Positions 8,517 to 16,744 of a DNA stretch of 28,733 nucleotides are shown here, piece after piece; within the stretch, counting starts at the first letter, position 1, and every line of letters starts with the position of its first letter. Location: assembly GCA_964544965.1 (NCBI GenBank), contig CAZJED010000015.1, positions 1 to 28,733 of the forward strand. Direction: 5' to 3'. The stretch is from UBA11869 sp964544965. Lineage in GTDB: Bacteria; Pseudomonadota; Gammaproteobacteria; Eutrophobiales; Eutrophobiaceae. Below the pieces are notes generated by a model. It was not told the origin of the DNA. It saw nothing but the letters and a program-made list of their open reading frames with translations, and did not search any database. Both the position numbers and the translations under genes were made by a program.

Positions 8517-8827
8517 ATAAAACATCTCCATTAAAAATTACGATACTAGATAAAGAATATTTAATTACGTGTGATGAAGAAGAAGTCGACTCACTTCATA
8601 ATGCAATTGACTACTTAAATAACAAAATGGTCGAAACTAAGAAAAATGGCAGTGTTATCGGTTCTGAAAGAATTGCGGTTATGACTGCGTTAAACATTGC
8701 TAATGAAATGTTAGCGCACAAAAAAGAAAATCAGGACTACGCTTTTAAAATTGATAGTACGCTCAGTAGATTGCAAAGTAAGATTAATGACGCACTAGAT
8801 ATAAAAAGCCAATTAGACTACGGTTAA
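8513..8827 (+). CDS. zapA: Cell division protein ZapA
   Basis: This FtsZ-binding protein bundles protofilaments at the division septum. It has 104 residues. The N-terminal part (about 6-45) is the globular FtsZ-interacting head with LKITILDKEYLITC and the EEEVDSLHNAIDYLNNKM helix. The C-terminal half (SERIAVMTALNIANEMLAHK onward) is the long dimer and tetramer helix. It overlaps the upstream coiled-coil gene by 4 bases and is followed 17 bases later by the 6S RNA, as in E. coli and pseudomonads. Confidence 0.94.
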   Translation: MNKTSPLKITILDKEYLITCDEEEVDSLHNAIDYLNNKMVETKKNGSVIGSERIAVMTALNIANEMLAHKKENQDYAFKIDSTLSRLQSKINDALDIKSQLDYG

Positions 8828-8844
8828 TCTGAATATTTAAGTTT

Positions 8845-9037
8845 GGGTGTCTTCTGTTGTGTTCGTTATCAAGCTCGTGGTAACTTGAGCCTATAAGATA
8901 ATAAACAGGGGATCTATAATCGGTGTTGTTGCGCATGTCCATCCACGTGGAAAGCCTGATGCACTGCTTTTGATACCCACTTGAACCTCTGGTTCAAGTT
9001 CAACGCCTCTGAAACGACATCACGGTTGATGCCCCCC
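8845..9037 (+). ncRNA. ssrS: 6S RNA
   Basis: 6S RNA mimics an open promoter and sequesters sigma70 RNA polymerase in stationary phase. The region directly follows zapA, its usual place. The 3' half carries the conserved signature ACTTGAACC-TCT-GGTTCAAGT (8979-8999, nine perfect base pairs), followed by ACGCCTCTGAAACGACATC, closely matching the CTTGAACC..GGTTCAAG..CAGCCTG..CGGCATC part of E. coli 6S. The closing stem pairs GGGUGUC (8845-8851) with GAUGCCC (9028-9034), including two G-U pairs. Ends are set by this stem and are uncertain by a few bases; the resulting 193 nt is close to the usual 180-190. A weak TATTTA at 8834-8839 could serve as the -10 box. Confidence 0.9.
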
Positions 9038-9056
9038 AATTTATATATAAAATAAT

Positions 9057-10583
9057 TTAACTTAAAAATTTTTTATAAGCTGAATTTTCACTTTCATCCC
9101 AATAGGGCATGCCTAGCTTACTGATAAAATTCAGGAACTTTTCTTTTTCGTTTTCATTAACCTGAAATCCCATAAGCACCCGGCCATAAGCTGCTCCATG
9201 ATTTCTATAATGAAATAAACTAATATTCCAATCTTCCCCCATTTCACTTAAAAAATGCAATAAAGCACCTGACCTTTCGGGAAATTCAAAACGATATACT
9301 AGCTCGTCCTCAGCTTGTGGCGCGTGGCCTCCAACCATGTATCGAATATGCATCTTAGCAACAGTATCATTACTTAAATCTGCAACATCATAGCCCTTAT
9401 CTTTCAGTTGTTTTATTAAGATACTTTTTTCATCGGGCCCTTGTTTCAATTGCACTCCTGCAAAAACATGTGCCATCTTTTTATCAGCATATCGATAATT
9501 GAATTCCGTAATCAAGCGCGGACCAAGATCATGGCATAGACGTTTAAAACTTCCTGGTTTTTCAGGAATCATAATAGCGATCAACGCCTCTCTGTTTTCG
9601 CCTAAAGCAGAAAGTTCTGCGATATGTCTTAAACGATCAAAATTTACATTTGCACCACTAAAAATTGTAACCAATTCTTTATCTTTTATTTTGTGTTCGC
9701 CTACATACTGTTTCAGCCCAGCTAGCGCTAATGCCCCTGCTGGTTCTGGAATTGAACGAGTATCTTCAAAAATATCTTTTACAGCTGCACAAATTTCGTC
9801 AACACTAACTAATAGAATTTCATCAACAAGCTCCTTTGCGATTCGATAATTTTCTTCGCCTGCCTGTTTAACAGCTGCACCATCTGCAAATATACCAATT
9901 TGTTCTAATTTGACGCGCTCGCCTGAAGCAAATGCTTGGTGCATACAAGGAGCCTCATCAGGTTCAACGCCAATTATTTTTATATCTGCATTATTTGCCT
10001 TTATGTAAGCTGCAATACCGGCAACTAAACCGCCGCCGCCAACAGGAACAAAAATAATATCTGGTTTATTTGGGTGTTGTTCTAACAACTCAACACCTAC
10101 AGTTGCTTGCCCCGCAATTACTAAAGGATGGTCGTATGGTGAAATGTAATGCATGCCCTTTTCAGCAGAAAGTTTTAGTGCGTGTTCCTTAGCATCATCA
10201 TAAGTATTACCAAATAAAATCACTTCCGCATTCATTCTTTTAACTGAGTCTATTTTGATTTCTGGCGTTGTTTTTGGCATCACGATAATCGATTGCAAAT
10301 TCAAATGGTGGGCGGCCAATGAAACACCTTGGGCGTGGTTTCCCGCTGATGCAGTAATTACCCCCAGATTCTGTTCTTCCTTGGATAAAGAAGCAATTAA
10401 GTTGTATGCTCCGCGTATCTTGTACGAGAATACTGACTGTTGATCTTCACGCTTCAACCAGATTTTGTTGTTGTGGCGTACAGAAAGTTGAGGAGCATAA
10501 TCAAGGTCTGTCCGCTTTGCTACTTCGTAAACTCGCTGGCAAGCTTCGTCAATTAATTTTTTGTATTCATCGAACATTAGCAT
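9057..10583 (-). CDS. ilvA: Biosynthetic threonine dehydratase (threonine deaminase)
   Basis: This PLP enzyme converts threonine to 2-oxobutanoate, the first step to isoleucine. It is 508 residues, close to the 514 of E. coli. The catalytic domain (about 1-325) has the PLP lysine Lys54 in FSYKIRGAYN, the SAGNHAQGVSLAA segment, and the PLP-phosphate loop VGGGGLVAGIA. The C-terminal part has two ACT-like regulatory domains (about 340-415 and 430-505), so feedback control by isoleucine and valine is expected, unlike the short catabolic TdcB. No strong ribosome site precedes ATG 10583; a second Met two codons later is possible. It converges on the 6S RNA and diverges from rpiA over 52 bases. Confidence 0.96.
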   Translation of the reverse strand: MLMFDEYKKLIDEACQRVYEVAKRTDLDYAPQLSVRHNNKIWLKREDQQSVFSYKIRGAYNLIASLSKEEQNLGVITASAGNHAQGVSLAAHHLNLQSIIVMPKTTPEIKIDSVKRMNAEVILFGNTYDDAKEHALKLSAEKGMHYISPYDHPLVIAGQATVGVELLEQHPNKPDIIFVPVGGGGLVAGIAAYIKANNADIKIIGVEPDEAPCMHQAFASGERVKLEQIGIFADGAAVKQAGEENYRIAKELVDEILLVSVDEICAAVKDIFEDTRSIPEPAGALALAGLKQYVGEHKIKDKELVTIFSGANVNFDRLRHIAELSALGENREALIAIMIPEKPGSFKRLCHDLGPRLITEFNYRYADKKMAHVFAGVQLKQGPDEKSILIKQLKDKGYDVADLSNDTVAKMHIRYMVGGHAPQAEDELVYRFEFPERSGALLHFLSEMGEDWNISLFHYRNHGAAYGRVLMGFQVNENEKEKFLNFISKLGMPYWDESENSAYKKFLS

Positions 10584-10635
10584 AAGATAACATTAACAGC
10601 CGTTCTAACATACTTATTCATCGGAGCTGACCCAT

Positions 10636-11289
10636 ATGTTACAGGACCAGAAAAAAAGGGATGCCGCAAAAGCAGCAATTGATTATATAAAAAATAGTGC
10701 CGTTATTGGTGTTGGCACTGGCAGTACCGTAAATTTTTTTATTGAGGAACTTGCTAAAAATAAAGGTCTTATTGATGGGGTGGTATCAAGTTCTGTGGCT
10801 ACAGAGAATCTGCTCAAAAAACACAACATACCAGTAATTGCATTAAATAGTATTATCGAATTACCGATTTACATTGATGGTGCTGATGAGGCAACAAAAA
10901 ATAAACATCTCATTAAAGGTGGTGGTGGTGCGCTAACTCGTGAAAAAATTATTGCTGCGGCAAGCAAACAATTCATTTGTATTATTGATGATACGAAACT
11001 TGTACCCCTATTAGGTAACTTTCCACTACCAGTAGAGGTTATCCCGATGGCGCAAAGTTATGTCGCAAGGGAAATTACAAAACTGGGTGGCCGGCCTGAA
11101 TTGAGACAGGATTTTATTACCGACAATGGTAATGTCATTTTAGATATCCATAATCTAAAGATCGAAAATCCGTCAGAACTTGAAAATAAATTAAATCAGA
11201 TTACAGGTGTAGTAACCAACGGCCTGTTTGCAAAAAGACCAGCCGACGTACTCGTTGTTGCATCAGACAATGAAGTTACAAAAAAATAA
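10636..11289 (+). CDS. rpiA: Ribose-5-phosphate isomerase A
   Basis: It interconverts ribose 5-phosphate and ribulose 5-phosphate in the pentose phosphate pathway, and in the Calvin cycle where present. It has 217 residues against 219 in E. coli. Visible family motifs are GVGTGST (25-31), the SSSVATENLL segment, DGADEA (81-86) with the catalytic-site acidic residues, and KGGGGALTREK (94-104). A GGAG ribosome site lies 10 bases before the ATG. The ilvA-rpiA head-to-head arrangement is also known from pseudomonads. It converges on hemF with 16 bases between stops. Confidence 0.96.
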   Translation: MLQDQKKRDAAKAAIDYIKNSAVIGVGTGSTVNFFIEELAKNKGLIDGVVSSSVATENLLKKHNIPVIALNSIIELPIYIDGADEATKNKHLIKGGGGALTREKIIAAASKQFICIIDDTKLVPLLGNFPLPVEVIPMAQSYVAREITKLGGRPELRQDFITDNGNVILDIHNLKIENPSELENKLNQITGVVTNGLFAKRPADVLVVASDNEVTKK

Positions 11290-11305
11290 ATAAAACGATA
11301 ATCTT

Positions 11306-12214
11306 TTATTCTGAAAGCCAATCTTTAGGTTTAAGAAATACATCATAGAGTTCAGCTTCTTTTGAACCCGGGCTCGGCTGCCAATTATATTCCCAGCGTG
11401 CTAGTGGCGGCATGGACATCAAAATTGATTCTGTACGACTGCCAGATTGCAAGCCAAATAAAGTGCCACGATCATAAATTAAGTTAAACTCAGCATAACG
11501 ACTACGACGATATAGTTGAAAATTTCTTTCTCTTTCTGAATAGGTCATATCTTTGCGACGTTCAACAATAGGTAAATACGCTTTAAGAAAATGGTTGCCA
11601 ACACTCTGCATAAATAAAAAACAAGATTCAAACCCCCACTCATTCAAATCATCATAAAATATGCCGCCAATCCCACGAGGTTCTTGTCTATGTTTAAGAT
11701 AGAAATATTCATCACACCATTTTTTATATTGTAGATAAGTATTATCGCCAAAACCATTACAAGCGGCTTTAGACATTTCATGCCAATGTTTAACATCCTC
11801 TACAAAACCATAATAAGGAGTGAGATCGAACCCTCCGCCAAACCACCAGATTGGTTCTTCTCCTTCTTTATCGGCGATAAAGAACCTAATATTCATATGC
11901 GTTGTTGGAATGTAAGGATTTAAGGGATGAATAACTAACGAATTCCCAAGAGCTTGAAATGACTTGCCTGCAAGCTCCGGCCTATGCGCTGTTGCAGATG
12001 GTGGTAAATTATCGCCATATACATGTGAAAAATTAACCCCGCCCTGCTCAAAAATCTTCCCGTTTCGTAATACACGCGTTCTGCCGCCACCGCCAGTCTT
12101 TCGCTGCCACTCGTCCTCTTTCAAGACCAAATCGCTATCAATACCAACAAATTCCGAACAAATACGTATTTGCAAGTCTAATAAATACTGTTTAATACTA
12201 TCGATATTAATCAT
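11306..12214 (-). CDS. hemF: Oxygen-dependent coproporphyrinogen III oxidase
   Basis: It decarboxylates coproporphyrinogen III to protoporphyrinogen IX using O2 in haem synthesis, so the organism lives at least partly with oxygen. The 302-residue protein shows the whole family pattern: GGGGRTRVL..GKIFEQGGVNFSHV near the N-terminus, NPYIPTTHMNIRFF, WWFGGGFDLTPYYGF, HRQEPRGIGGIFYDDLN, and the C-terminal RYAEFNLIYDRGTLFGLQSG..ESILMSMPPLARWEY. The ATG is preceded by GGA at a weak ribosome site. It diverges from hisB over 93 bases. Confidence 0.97.
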   Translation of the reverse strand: MINIDSIKQYLLDLQIRICSEFVGIDSDLVLKEDEWQRKTGGGGRTRVLRNGKIFEQGGVNFSHVYGDNLPPSATAHRPELAGKSFQALGNSLVIHPLNPYIPTTHMNIRFFIADKEGEEPIWWFGGGFDLTPYYGFVEDVKHWHEMSKAACNGFGDNTYLQYKKWCDEYFYLKHRQEPRGIGGIFYDDLNEWGFESCFLFMQSVGNHFLKAYLPIVERRKDMTYSERERNFQLYRRSRYAEFNLIYDRGTLFGLQSGSRTESILMSMPPLARWEYNWQPSPGSKEAELYDVFLKPKDWLSE

Positions 12215-12228
12215 TTTGTATCCGATTG

Positions 12229-12257
12229 TTGGTAATCCCGTCTCTAGAGGTTATCCT
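12229..12257 (+). promoter_or_regulatory. Weak candidate promoter for hisB-hisH
   Basis: TTGGTA (12229-12234) and TATCCT (12252-12257) are 17 bases apart, each matching four of six consensus positions. Transcription would start near 12264, about 44 bases before the hisB ATG. No attenuator or run of histidine codons is visible in the leader. Confidence 0.3.
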
Positions 12258-12293
12258 ATCACGCTTATTTTTAATGGAACAATGATGCAGATC

Positions 12294-12299
12294 AGGTGG
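12294..12299 (+). promoter_or_regulatory. Shine-Dalgarno AGGTGG that fixes the hisB start
   Basis: AGGTGG lies 8 bases before ATG 12308. A GTG at 12296 in the same frame falls inside this ribosome site, so it is unlikely to be the start. Confidence 0.7.
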
Positions 12300-12307
12300 C
12301 AAAAATA

Positions 12308-12901
12308 ATGAGTAATCGTAAAGCTTCGGTAGAAAGAAATACAAAAGAAACACAAATAGAAGTATCACTATTATTAGATGGCCAGGGTCAAGCAGAGCTT
12401 GATATCGGTATTCCATTTCTTGAGCATATGCTGGAACAAGTTGCACGCCACGGTTTATTTGATCTCAGTATAAAAGCAAAAGGCGATCTGGAAATTGATG
12501 CTCACCACACTGTCGAAGATGTTGGCATAACTCTTGGGCAAGCATTCACACAAGCTCTAGAAGATAAAAAAGGTATACGCCGATATGCAAGTGCTTATGT
12601 GCCACTTGATGAGGCATTATCACGTGTCGTAATAGACTGCTCAGGCCGTCCCGGTCTTGAATACAATGCGAATTATCCTCGTGCAAGAGTTGGAGATTTT
12701 GATATCGACTTAGTATCCGAATTCTTTCAAGGATTTGTAAACCACGCTATGATGACTCTGCATATTGATAATATTAGAGGACGTAATTCCCATCACATTG
12801 CAGAAACAATATTTAAAGCATTTGGTCGGGCTCTTCGTGTTGCCGTTGAGATCGACCCGCAGATGAAAGATGTCTTACCATCCACAAAAGGCGCGCTCTA
12901 A
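12308..12901 (+). CDS. hisB: Imidazoleglycerol-phosphate dehydratase (monofunctional)
   Basis: This manganese enzyme of histidine synthesis dehydrates imidazole glycerol phosphate. From ATG 12308 the protein is 197 residues, the usual length of monofunctional HisB, and begins with the standard RKASVERNT..ETQIEVSL. The frame also offers GTG 12296, which would add four residues but overlaps the ribosome site. The metal-binding motifs are DAHHTVED (His66, His67, Glu70, Asp71) and NSHHIAE (His162, His163, Glu166). Unlike E. coli HisB it has no histidinol phosphatase domain. hisH follows after 16 bases. Confidence 0.96.
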   Translation: MSNRKASVERNTKETQIEVSLLLDGQGQAELDIGIPFLEHMLEQVARHGLFDLSIKAKGDLEIDAHHTVEDVGITLGQAFTQALEDKKGIRRYASAYVPLDEALSRVVIDCSGRPGLEYNANYPRARVGDFDIDLVSEFFQGFVNHAMMTLHIDNIRGRNSHHIAETIFKAFGRALRVAVEIDPQMKDVLPSTKGAL

Positions 12902-12917
12902 AAAGCAATTTTAGATT

Positions 12918-13565
12918 ATGTCAAAAATTGTTGTTCTTGATTACGGTAGCAGCAACTTACGGTCTGTTGCAAAGGCGCTTGAAACTGTTGCCACAGAAAA
13001 TCAAGATATTGCTATAACTGATAATCCTAAAACTGTATTAAATGCTGATAAGGTTGTTTTTCCTGGACAAGGTGCAATTGGACATTGCATGAAAAATCTT
13101 CAAGAAAAAAAACTCGATGATGTTATTAAACAATGTATAAAAAATAAACCTTTCCTCGGGATATGTCTTGGCTTGCAGTCATTAATGGAACATAGTGACG
13201 AAGATGATGGTACAAATGGATTAGGAGTCATGGCTGGCAATGTAATTCGTTTCCCTAGCAATGCAAAAGATGAAAAAAATAATACATACAAAATTCCTGC
13301 AATGGGATGGAATCAAGTGTACCAAACAAAAAAACATCCTTTATGGAATGGAATAGATAACGGAAGTCGTTTCTATTTTGTTCATAGTTATTATGTAAAA
13401 ATGAAAAATGAAAGTGATATTGCTGCTAGTACTGATTACATCTGTCGTTACACTTCAGCAGCTTCTCGTGATAATGTTTTTGCAACACAATTTCACCCAG
13501 AAAAAAGTCAGCGGCCTGGTTTAACCTTATTGAAAAATTTTCTTGGTTGGGATGGTAGTATTTAA
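12918..13565 (+). CDS. hisH: Imidazole glycerol phosphate synthase, glutamine amidotransferase subunit
   Basis: HisH hydrolyses glutamine and passes ammonia to HisF in histidine synthesis. It has 215 residues with the class I amidotransferase triad: Cys83 in PFLGICLGLQ, and His193 and Glu195 in ATQFHPEKSQ. The oxyanion strand is VVFPGQGAIG (47-56), and the N-terminus VVLDYGSSNLRSVAKALE is typical. It forms a pair with hisB, but its partner genes hisA and hisF do not follow. The next gene is the convergent RNA helicase, whose stop codon begins at the very next base. Confidence 0.96.
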   Translation: MSKIVVLDYGSSNLRSVAKALETVATENQDIAITDNPKTVLNADKVVFPGQGAIGHCMKNLQEKKLDDVIKQCIKNKPFLGICLGLQSLMEHSDEDDGTNGLGVMAGNVIRFPSNAKDEKNNTYKIPAMGWNQVYQTKKHPLWNGIDNGSRFYFVHSYYVKMKNESDIAASTDYICRYTSAASRDNVFATQFHPEKSQRPGLTLLKNFLGWDGSI

Positions 13566-15308
13566 TTAAGACGATTTACTCTTACGTTTGCGCGAGTGTT
13601 TTCGTTTAGATTTTGGATGTTGCTTTTTCTTTGAAGGAGGCTTCTTTCTTTTTTTATTTTTTGGTTCCGATTTTTCAGATAAATAACTAATATTTAATTG
13701 TTTCCCGCAAACCCAAACTTTTTTCAACATATTAAATATATTACGTGGCATTTCATTAGGTAAATCCAAAGTTGCATAATCATCATAGATTGTTACATTC
13801 TTAATATAGTGACCCTCAACTCCTGCCTCATTACTAATTGCACCAACAATATTACTAGCCTTTGCATCATGATTTTTTCCCACCTCAATCCGAAAGCGTT
13901 CCATATCTCTGTCTGGTTTCACCTGCTTAAATTTTCTTCCTTTTCCAAAACTATTGGGCTTACTTTTTTCTTTTTTCTTTTGAGGTACAATCAAAAAAGG
14001 TTCGCCGCCTTTAGATAGTTTTGCTAATGCCGCGGCTATACTAATTGCAGAATGGCCTGTTTCATTCTGATATTCCTCTATAATTGTACGAAATAGCTGA
14101 TTATCATTAATCTCTAGGGCATTTGTGATGCTTTGTTTAAAGCGCTGTACACGCTCCTGATTAATGACCTCTGCTGTGGGCATGCTCATACGTTCAATTT
14201 TCTTACTAGTTCCTTTTTCAATTATGCGTAACAAATGTTTCTCACGTGGCGTGACAAATAGAATTGTTTCTCCCTCGCAACCCATTCTTCCTGTACGTCC
14301 AATACGGTGTGTATATGCTTCTGGATCACTTGGAATATCATAGTTAATGACATGACTAATACGTTTAACATCAAGACCACGAGCGGCAACATCTGTCGCA
14401 ATTAACATATCTAACTTGCCAGATTTCAATCGTCTAATTGTTTGTTCACGCAATTTTTGTGTTATATCTCCGTTTAAAGCAGTACAAGCGTAACCACGAG
14501 CGGCAAGTTTTTCAGATAATTCGACTGTTGTAATTTTCGTACGAACAAAAATAATAATTGCATTAAAAGTCATGCTTTCAAGAATTGTAGTCAACGAATC
14601 AAGCTTCTCTCTTCCATTAACTAAGACATAACGTTGTCGGACTGTATCTGCTGTAATACTCTTTGCTTCAATAGTGATTTGCTCAGGTTTATTTAGATAT
14701 CTTTTTGAAATGTTTCGAATAGGAGTAGGAATCGTAGCAGAGAATAATGCAATCTGACGTTTTTTTGGTAATTGATCGAGCACCCATTTAACATCATCAA
14801 TAAAACCCATGCGTAGCATTTCATCGGCTTCGTCCAAAACAAGACATGTTAAATTGTCCATTTTTAATGTTCCGCGCCGCATATGATCCATAACTCGTCC
14901 GGGCGTACCAACAACAATATGCACACCACGTTTTAGCTGACGCAATTGCACGCCATATTCTTGCCCCCCATAAATAGGTAAAACATGAAACCCATTAAGA
15001 AATTTTGCATATCGTTGAAAAGCTTCTGAAACTTGAATAGCGAGCTCACGTGTAGGTGTTAAAACTAAAATTTGTGGTGTCGTTAATCTAAGATTGATCT
15101 TTGATAATAATGGTAATGCGAATGCTGCTGTTTTACCCGTACCCGTTTGTGCTTGACCAATCACGTCTCGTCCATCCATCATAAATGGAATTATTTTTGC
15201 TTGAATTGGAGAAGGAGACTCATAGCCAACATTCTTTAGTGCTTTTATAATAGGTGTTGATAGCGATAAATCATTGAAGCTAAGATCGGTGGAATCAGTA
15301 TTAATCAT
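13566..15308 (-). CDS. deaD: DEAD-box ATP-dependent RNA helicase, DeaD/CsdA type
   Basis: It unwinds RNA, with expected roles in ribosome assembly, mRNA decay and cold adaptation. The 580-residue protein has the Q motif (Phe11 to Gln35), Walker A AQTGTGKT (53-60), PTRELA (85-90), TPGR, DEAD (159-162), SAT (190-192), and in the second RecA domain ATDVAARGLDV and HRIGRTGRMG. A DbpA-type RNA-binding domain follows (about 470-545, RIEVGKNHDAKASNIVGAI and the closing GKQLNIS). The last 35 residues are a Lys/Arg-rich tail, likely for RNA binding. It is shorter than E. coli DeaD (629). It lies downstream of purD by 120 bases, with its own candidate promoter and hairpin leader. Confidence 0.95.
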   Translation of the reverse strand: MINTDSTDLSFNDLSLSTPIIKALKNVGYESPSPIQAKIIPFMMDGRDVIGQAQTGTGKTAAFALPLLSKINLRLTTPQILVLTPTRELAIQVSEAFQRYAKFLNGFHVLPIYGGQEYGVQLRQLKRGVHIVVGTPGRVMDHMRRGTLKMDNLTCLVLDEADEMLRMGFIDDVKWVLDQLPKKRQIALFSATIPTPIRNISKRYLNKPEQITIEAKSITADTVRQRYVLVNGREKLDSLTTILESMTFNAIIIFVRTKITTVELSEKLAARGYACTALNGDITQKLREQTIRRLKSGKLDMLIATDVAARGLDVKRISHVINYDIPSDPEAYTHRIGRTGRMGCEGETILFVTPREKHLLRIIEKGTSKKIERMSMPTAEVINQERVQRFKQSITNALEINDNQLFRTIIEEYQNETGHSAISIAAALAKLSKGGEPFLIVPQKKKEKSKPNSFGKGRKFKQVKPDRDMERFRIEVGKNHDAKASNIVGAISNEAGVEGHYIKNVTIYDDYATLDLPNEMPRNIFNMLKKVWVCGKQLNISYLSEKSEPKNKKRKKPPSKKKQHPKSKRKHSRKRKSKSS

Positions 15309-15330
15309 TAGATTGGCCTATTTATGAATA

Positions 15331-15360
15331 ACTAATAACTAGTCTAGTTATGTTATTAGT
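15331..15360 (-). repeat. Overlapping hairpins in the deaD leader
   Basis: Outer arms ACTAATAAC (15331-15339) and GTTATTAGT (15352-15360) pair perfectly over nine bases. An inner 17-base palindrome, ATAACTAG-T-CTAGTTAT (15335-15351), shares part of one arm, so the two folds exclude each other. Neither is followed by a U-run, so this is not an intrinsic terminator. It lies between the proposed deaD start site and the ATG at 15308. Confidence 0.6.
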
Positions 15361-15375
15361 AGAAAAAGAAGGGGG

Positions 15376-15403
15376 AGTATACGGACTTATGGATTTGTTA
15401 CAA
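15376..15403 (-). promoter_or_regulatory. Candidate sigma70 promoter of deaD
   Basis: Read on the minus strand, TTGTAA (15403-15398) and TATACT (15381-15376) are 16 bases apart. Transcription would start near 15369 and give a leader of about 60 bases that contains the hairpin at 15331-15360. An AGG ribosome core lies about 8 bases before the ATG. Confidence 0.5.
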
Positions 15404-15428
15404 GATAGATTATATTTAAGATTCTACC

Positions 15429-16712
15429 TTATGATTCTCTTTTAATAGCACGATAGCCAATATCATTTCGAAAAAACATACCGTCATATGAAATATTTTT
15501 TATAGCATCATATGTGTAATTTTTTGCTTCACCGACTGTTTCTCCTAGTGCTGTAATACACAAAACACGTCCGCCTGCTGTTACTATTTTACCATCTGTG
15601 TTTGAAGTACCTGCGTGAAATATTTTAACGTGATCAGGAAAATTTGAATCAAGCCCCTTAATTAAATCGCCTTTAGTTGCGCTTGCTGGATATCCATCTG
15701 ATGCTGTCACTACCCCAAGTGCAGCACGTCTTTCCCAATTAACTTTGCATTTATCTAATGTATTGTTAAAAGATGCCAGACATAAAGTAATTAAATCACT
15801 TTTTAATCGCATCATTATTGGCTGAGTTTCTGGGTCGCCAAAACGACAATTAAATTCTAATACTTTTGGTGTGCCTTCATCAGTAATCATGACTCCCGCA
15901 TAAAGAAAACCTGTATAAGTTCTGCCCTCACATTCCATGCCTTTTACTGTTGGGAGAATAATTTCATCTAATATGCATTTTTGCATAACATCATTAACTA
16001 TAGGTGCTGGAGAGTAAGCCCCCATCCCACCGGTATTTGGACCATTATCCCCGTCATCACGAGCCTTATGATCCTGTGACGTGGCGAGGGGTAACACGTT
16101 CTCACCATCTGAGATAACAATAAAACTAACTTCTTCGCCTTCTAAAAATTCCTCAATAACAATACGGTGACCTGCATCGCCAAATTTATTCCCAGATAAC
16201 ATTTCATTAATTGTTTTAATAGCTTCATCTTCTGATGTGGCGATAACCACTCCTTTGCCAGCAGCTAGTCCATCTACTTTAATAACAATTGGCATTTTTT
16301 TTGATTTTATATAATTTATTGCGGAACTTTCTTCAGTAAAAACTTCATATTCAGCAGTTGGAATTTTATATTTTTTTAGAAAATCTTTACTAAAGGATTT
16401 AGAGCCTTCAAGAATTGCAGCTGCTTTTGTTGGGCCGAAACAAAGGAGCTCTGCTTTTCGAAATTCATCGACAATACCGGCCACCAAAGGCTGCTCAGGC
16501 CCAACAATGGTAAGATCTACTGATTCCTTCTCTGCAAATATTTTTAATGCATTAATGTCTTCTGCATTTATTTCTATATTGGTAATTTTTTTTTCATTGG
16601 CGGTTCCTGCATTACCTGGTGCTACATACACAGTGTCAACTTGAGTTGATTGTGCAACTTTCCAAGCTAAAGCATGTTCACGACCACCGCCACCAACAAT
16701 AAGAATTTTCAT
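15429..16712 (-). CDS. purD: Phosphoribosylamine-glycine ligase (GAR synthetase)
   Basis: It joins glycine to phosphoribosylamine with ATP, the second step of purine synthesis. It has 427 residues against 429 in E. coli. The N-terminal domain opens with KILIVGGGGREHALAWK. The ATP-grasp part shows IVIKVDGLAAGKGV, the HKARDDGDNGPNTGGMGAYSPAP signature, and FNCRFGDPETQPI, which supplies metal-binding residues. It lies 32 bases downstream of purH on the same strand, the usual purHD pair, and no clear ribosome site is seen, so coupling to purH is likely. Confidence 0.97.
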   Translation of the reverse strand: MKILIVGGGGREHALAWKVAQSTQVDTVYVAPGNAGTANEKKITNIEINAEDINALKIFAEKESVDLTIVGPEQPLVAGIVDEFRKAELLCFGPTKAAAILEGSKSFSKDFLKKYKIPTAEYEVFTEESSAINYIKSKKMPIVIKVDGLAAGKGVVIATSEDEAIKTINEMLSGNKFGDAGHRIVIEEFLEGEEVSFIVISDGENVLPLATSQDHKARDDGDNGPNTGGMGAYSPAPIVNDVMQKCILDEIILPTVKGMECEGRTYTGFLYAGVMITDEGTPKVLEFNCRFGDPETQPIMMRLKSDLITLCLASFNNTLDKCKVNWERRAALGVVTASDGYPASATKGDLIKGLDSNFPDHVKIFHAGTSNTDGKIVTAGGRVLCITALGETVGEAKNYTYDAIKNISYDGMFFRNDIGYRAIKRES

Positions 16713-16744
16713 ATAAAATATTTTTTAATCTGATAATTACTATA

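Noticed and set aside
11289..11310. AATAAAA-TTTTATT hairpin between rpiA and hemF
   Set aside because: The stem is seven A-T pairs only, too weak for an intrinsic terminator, and such repeats are expected in AT-rich gaps.
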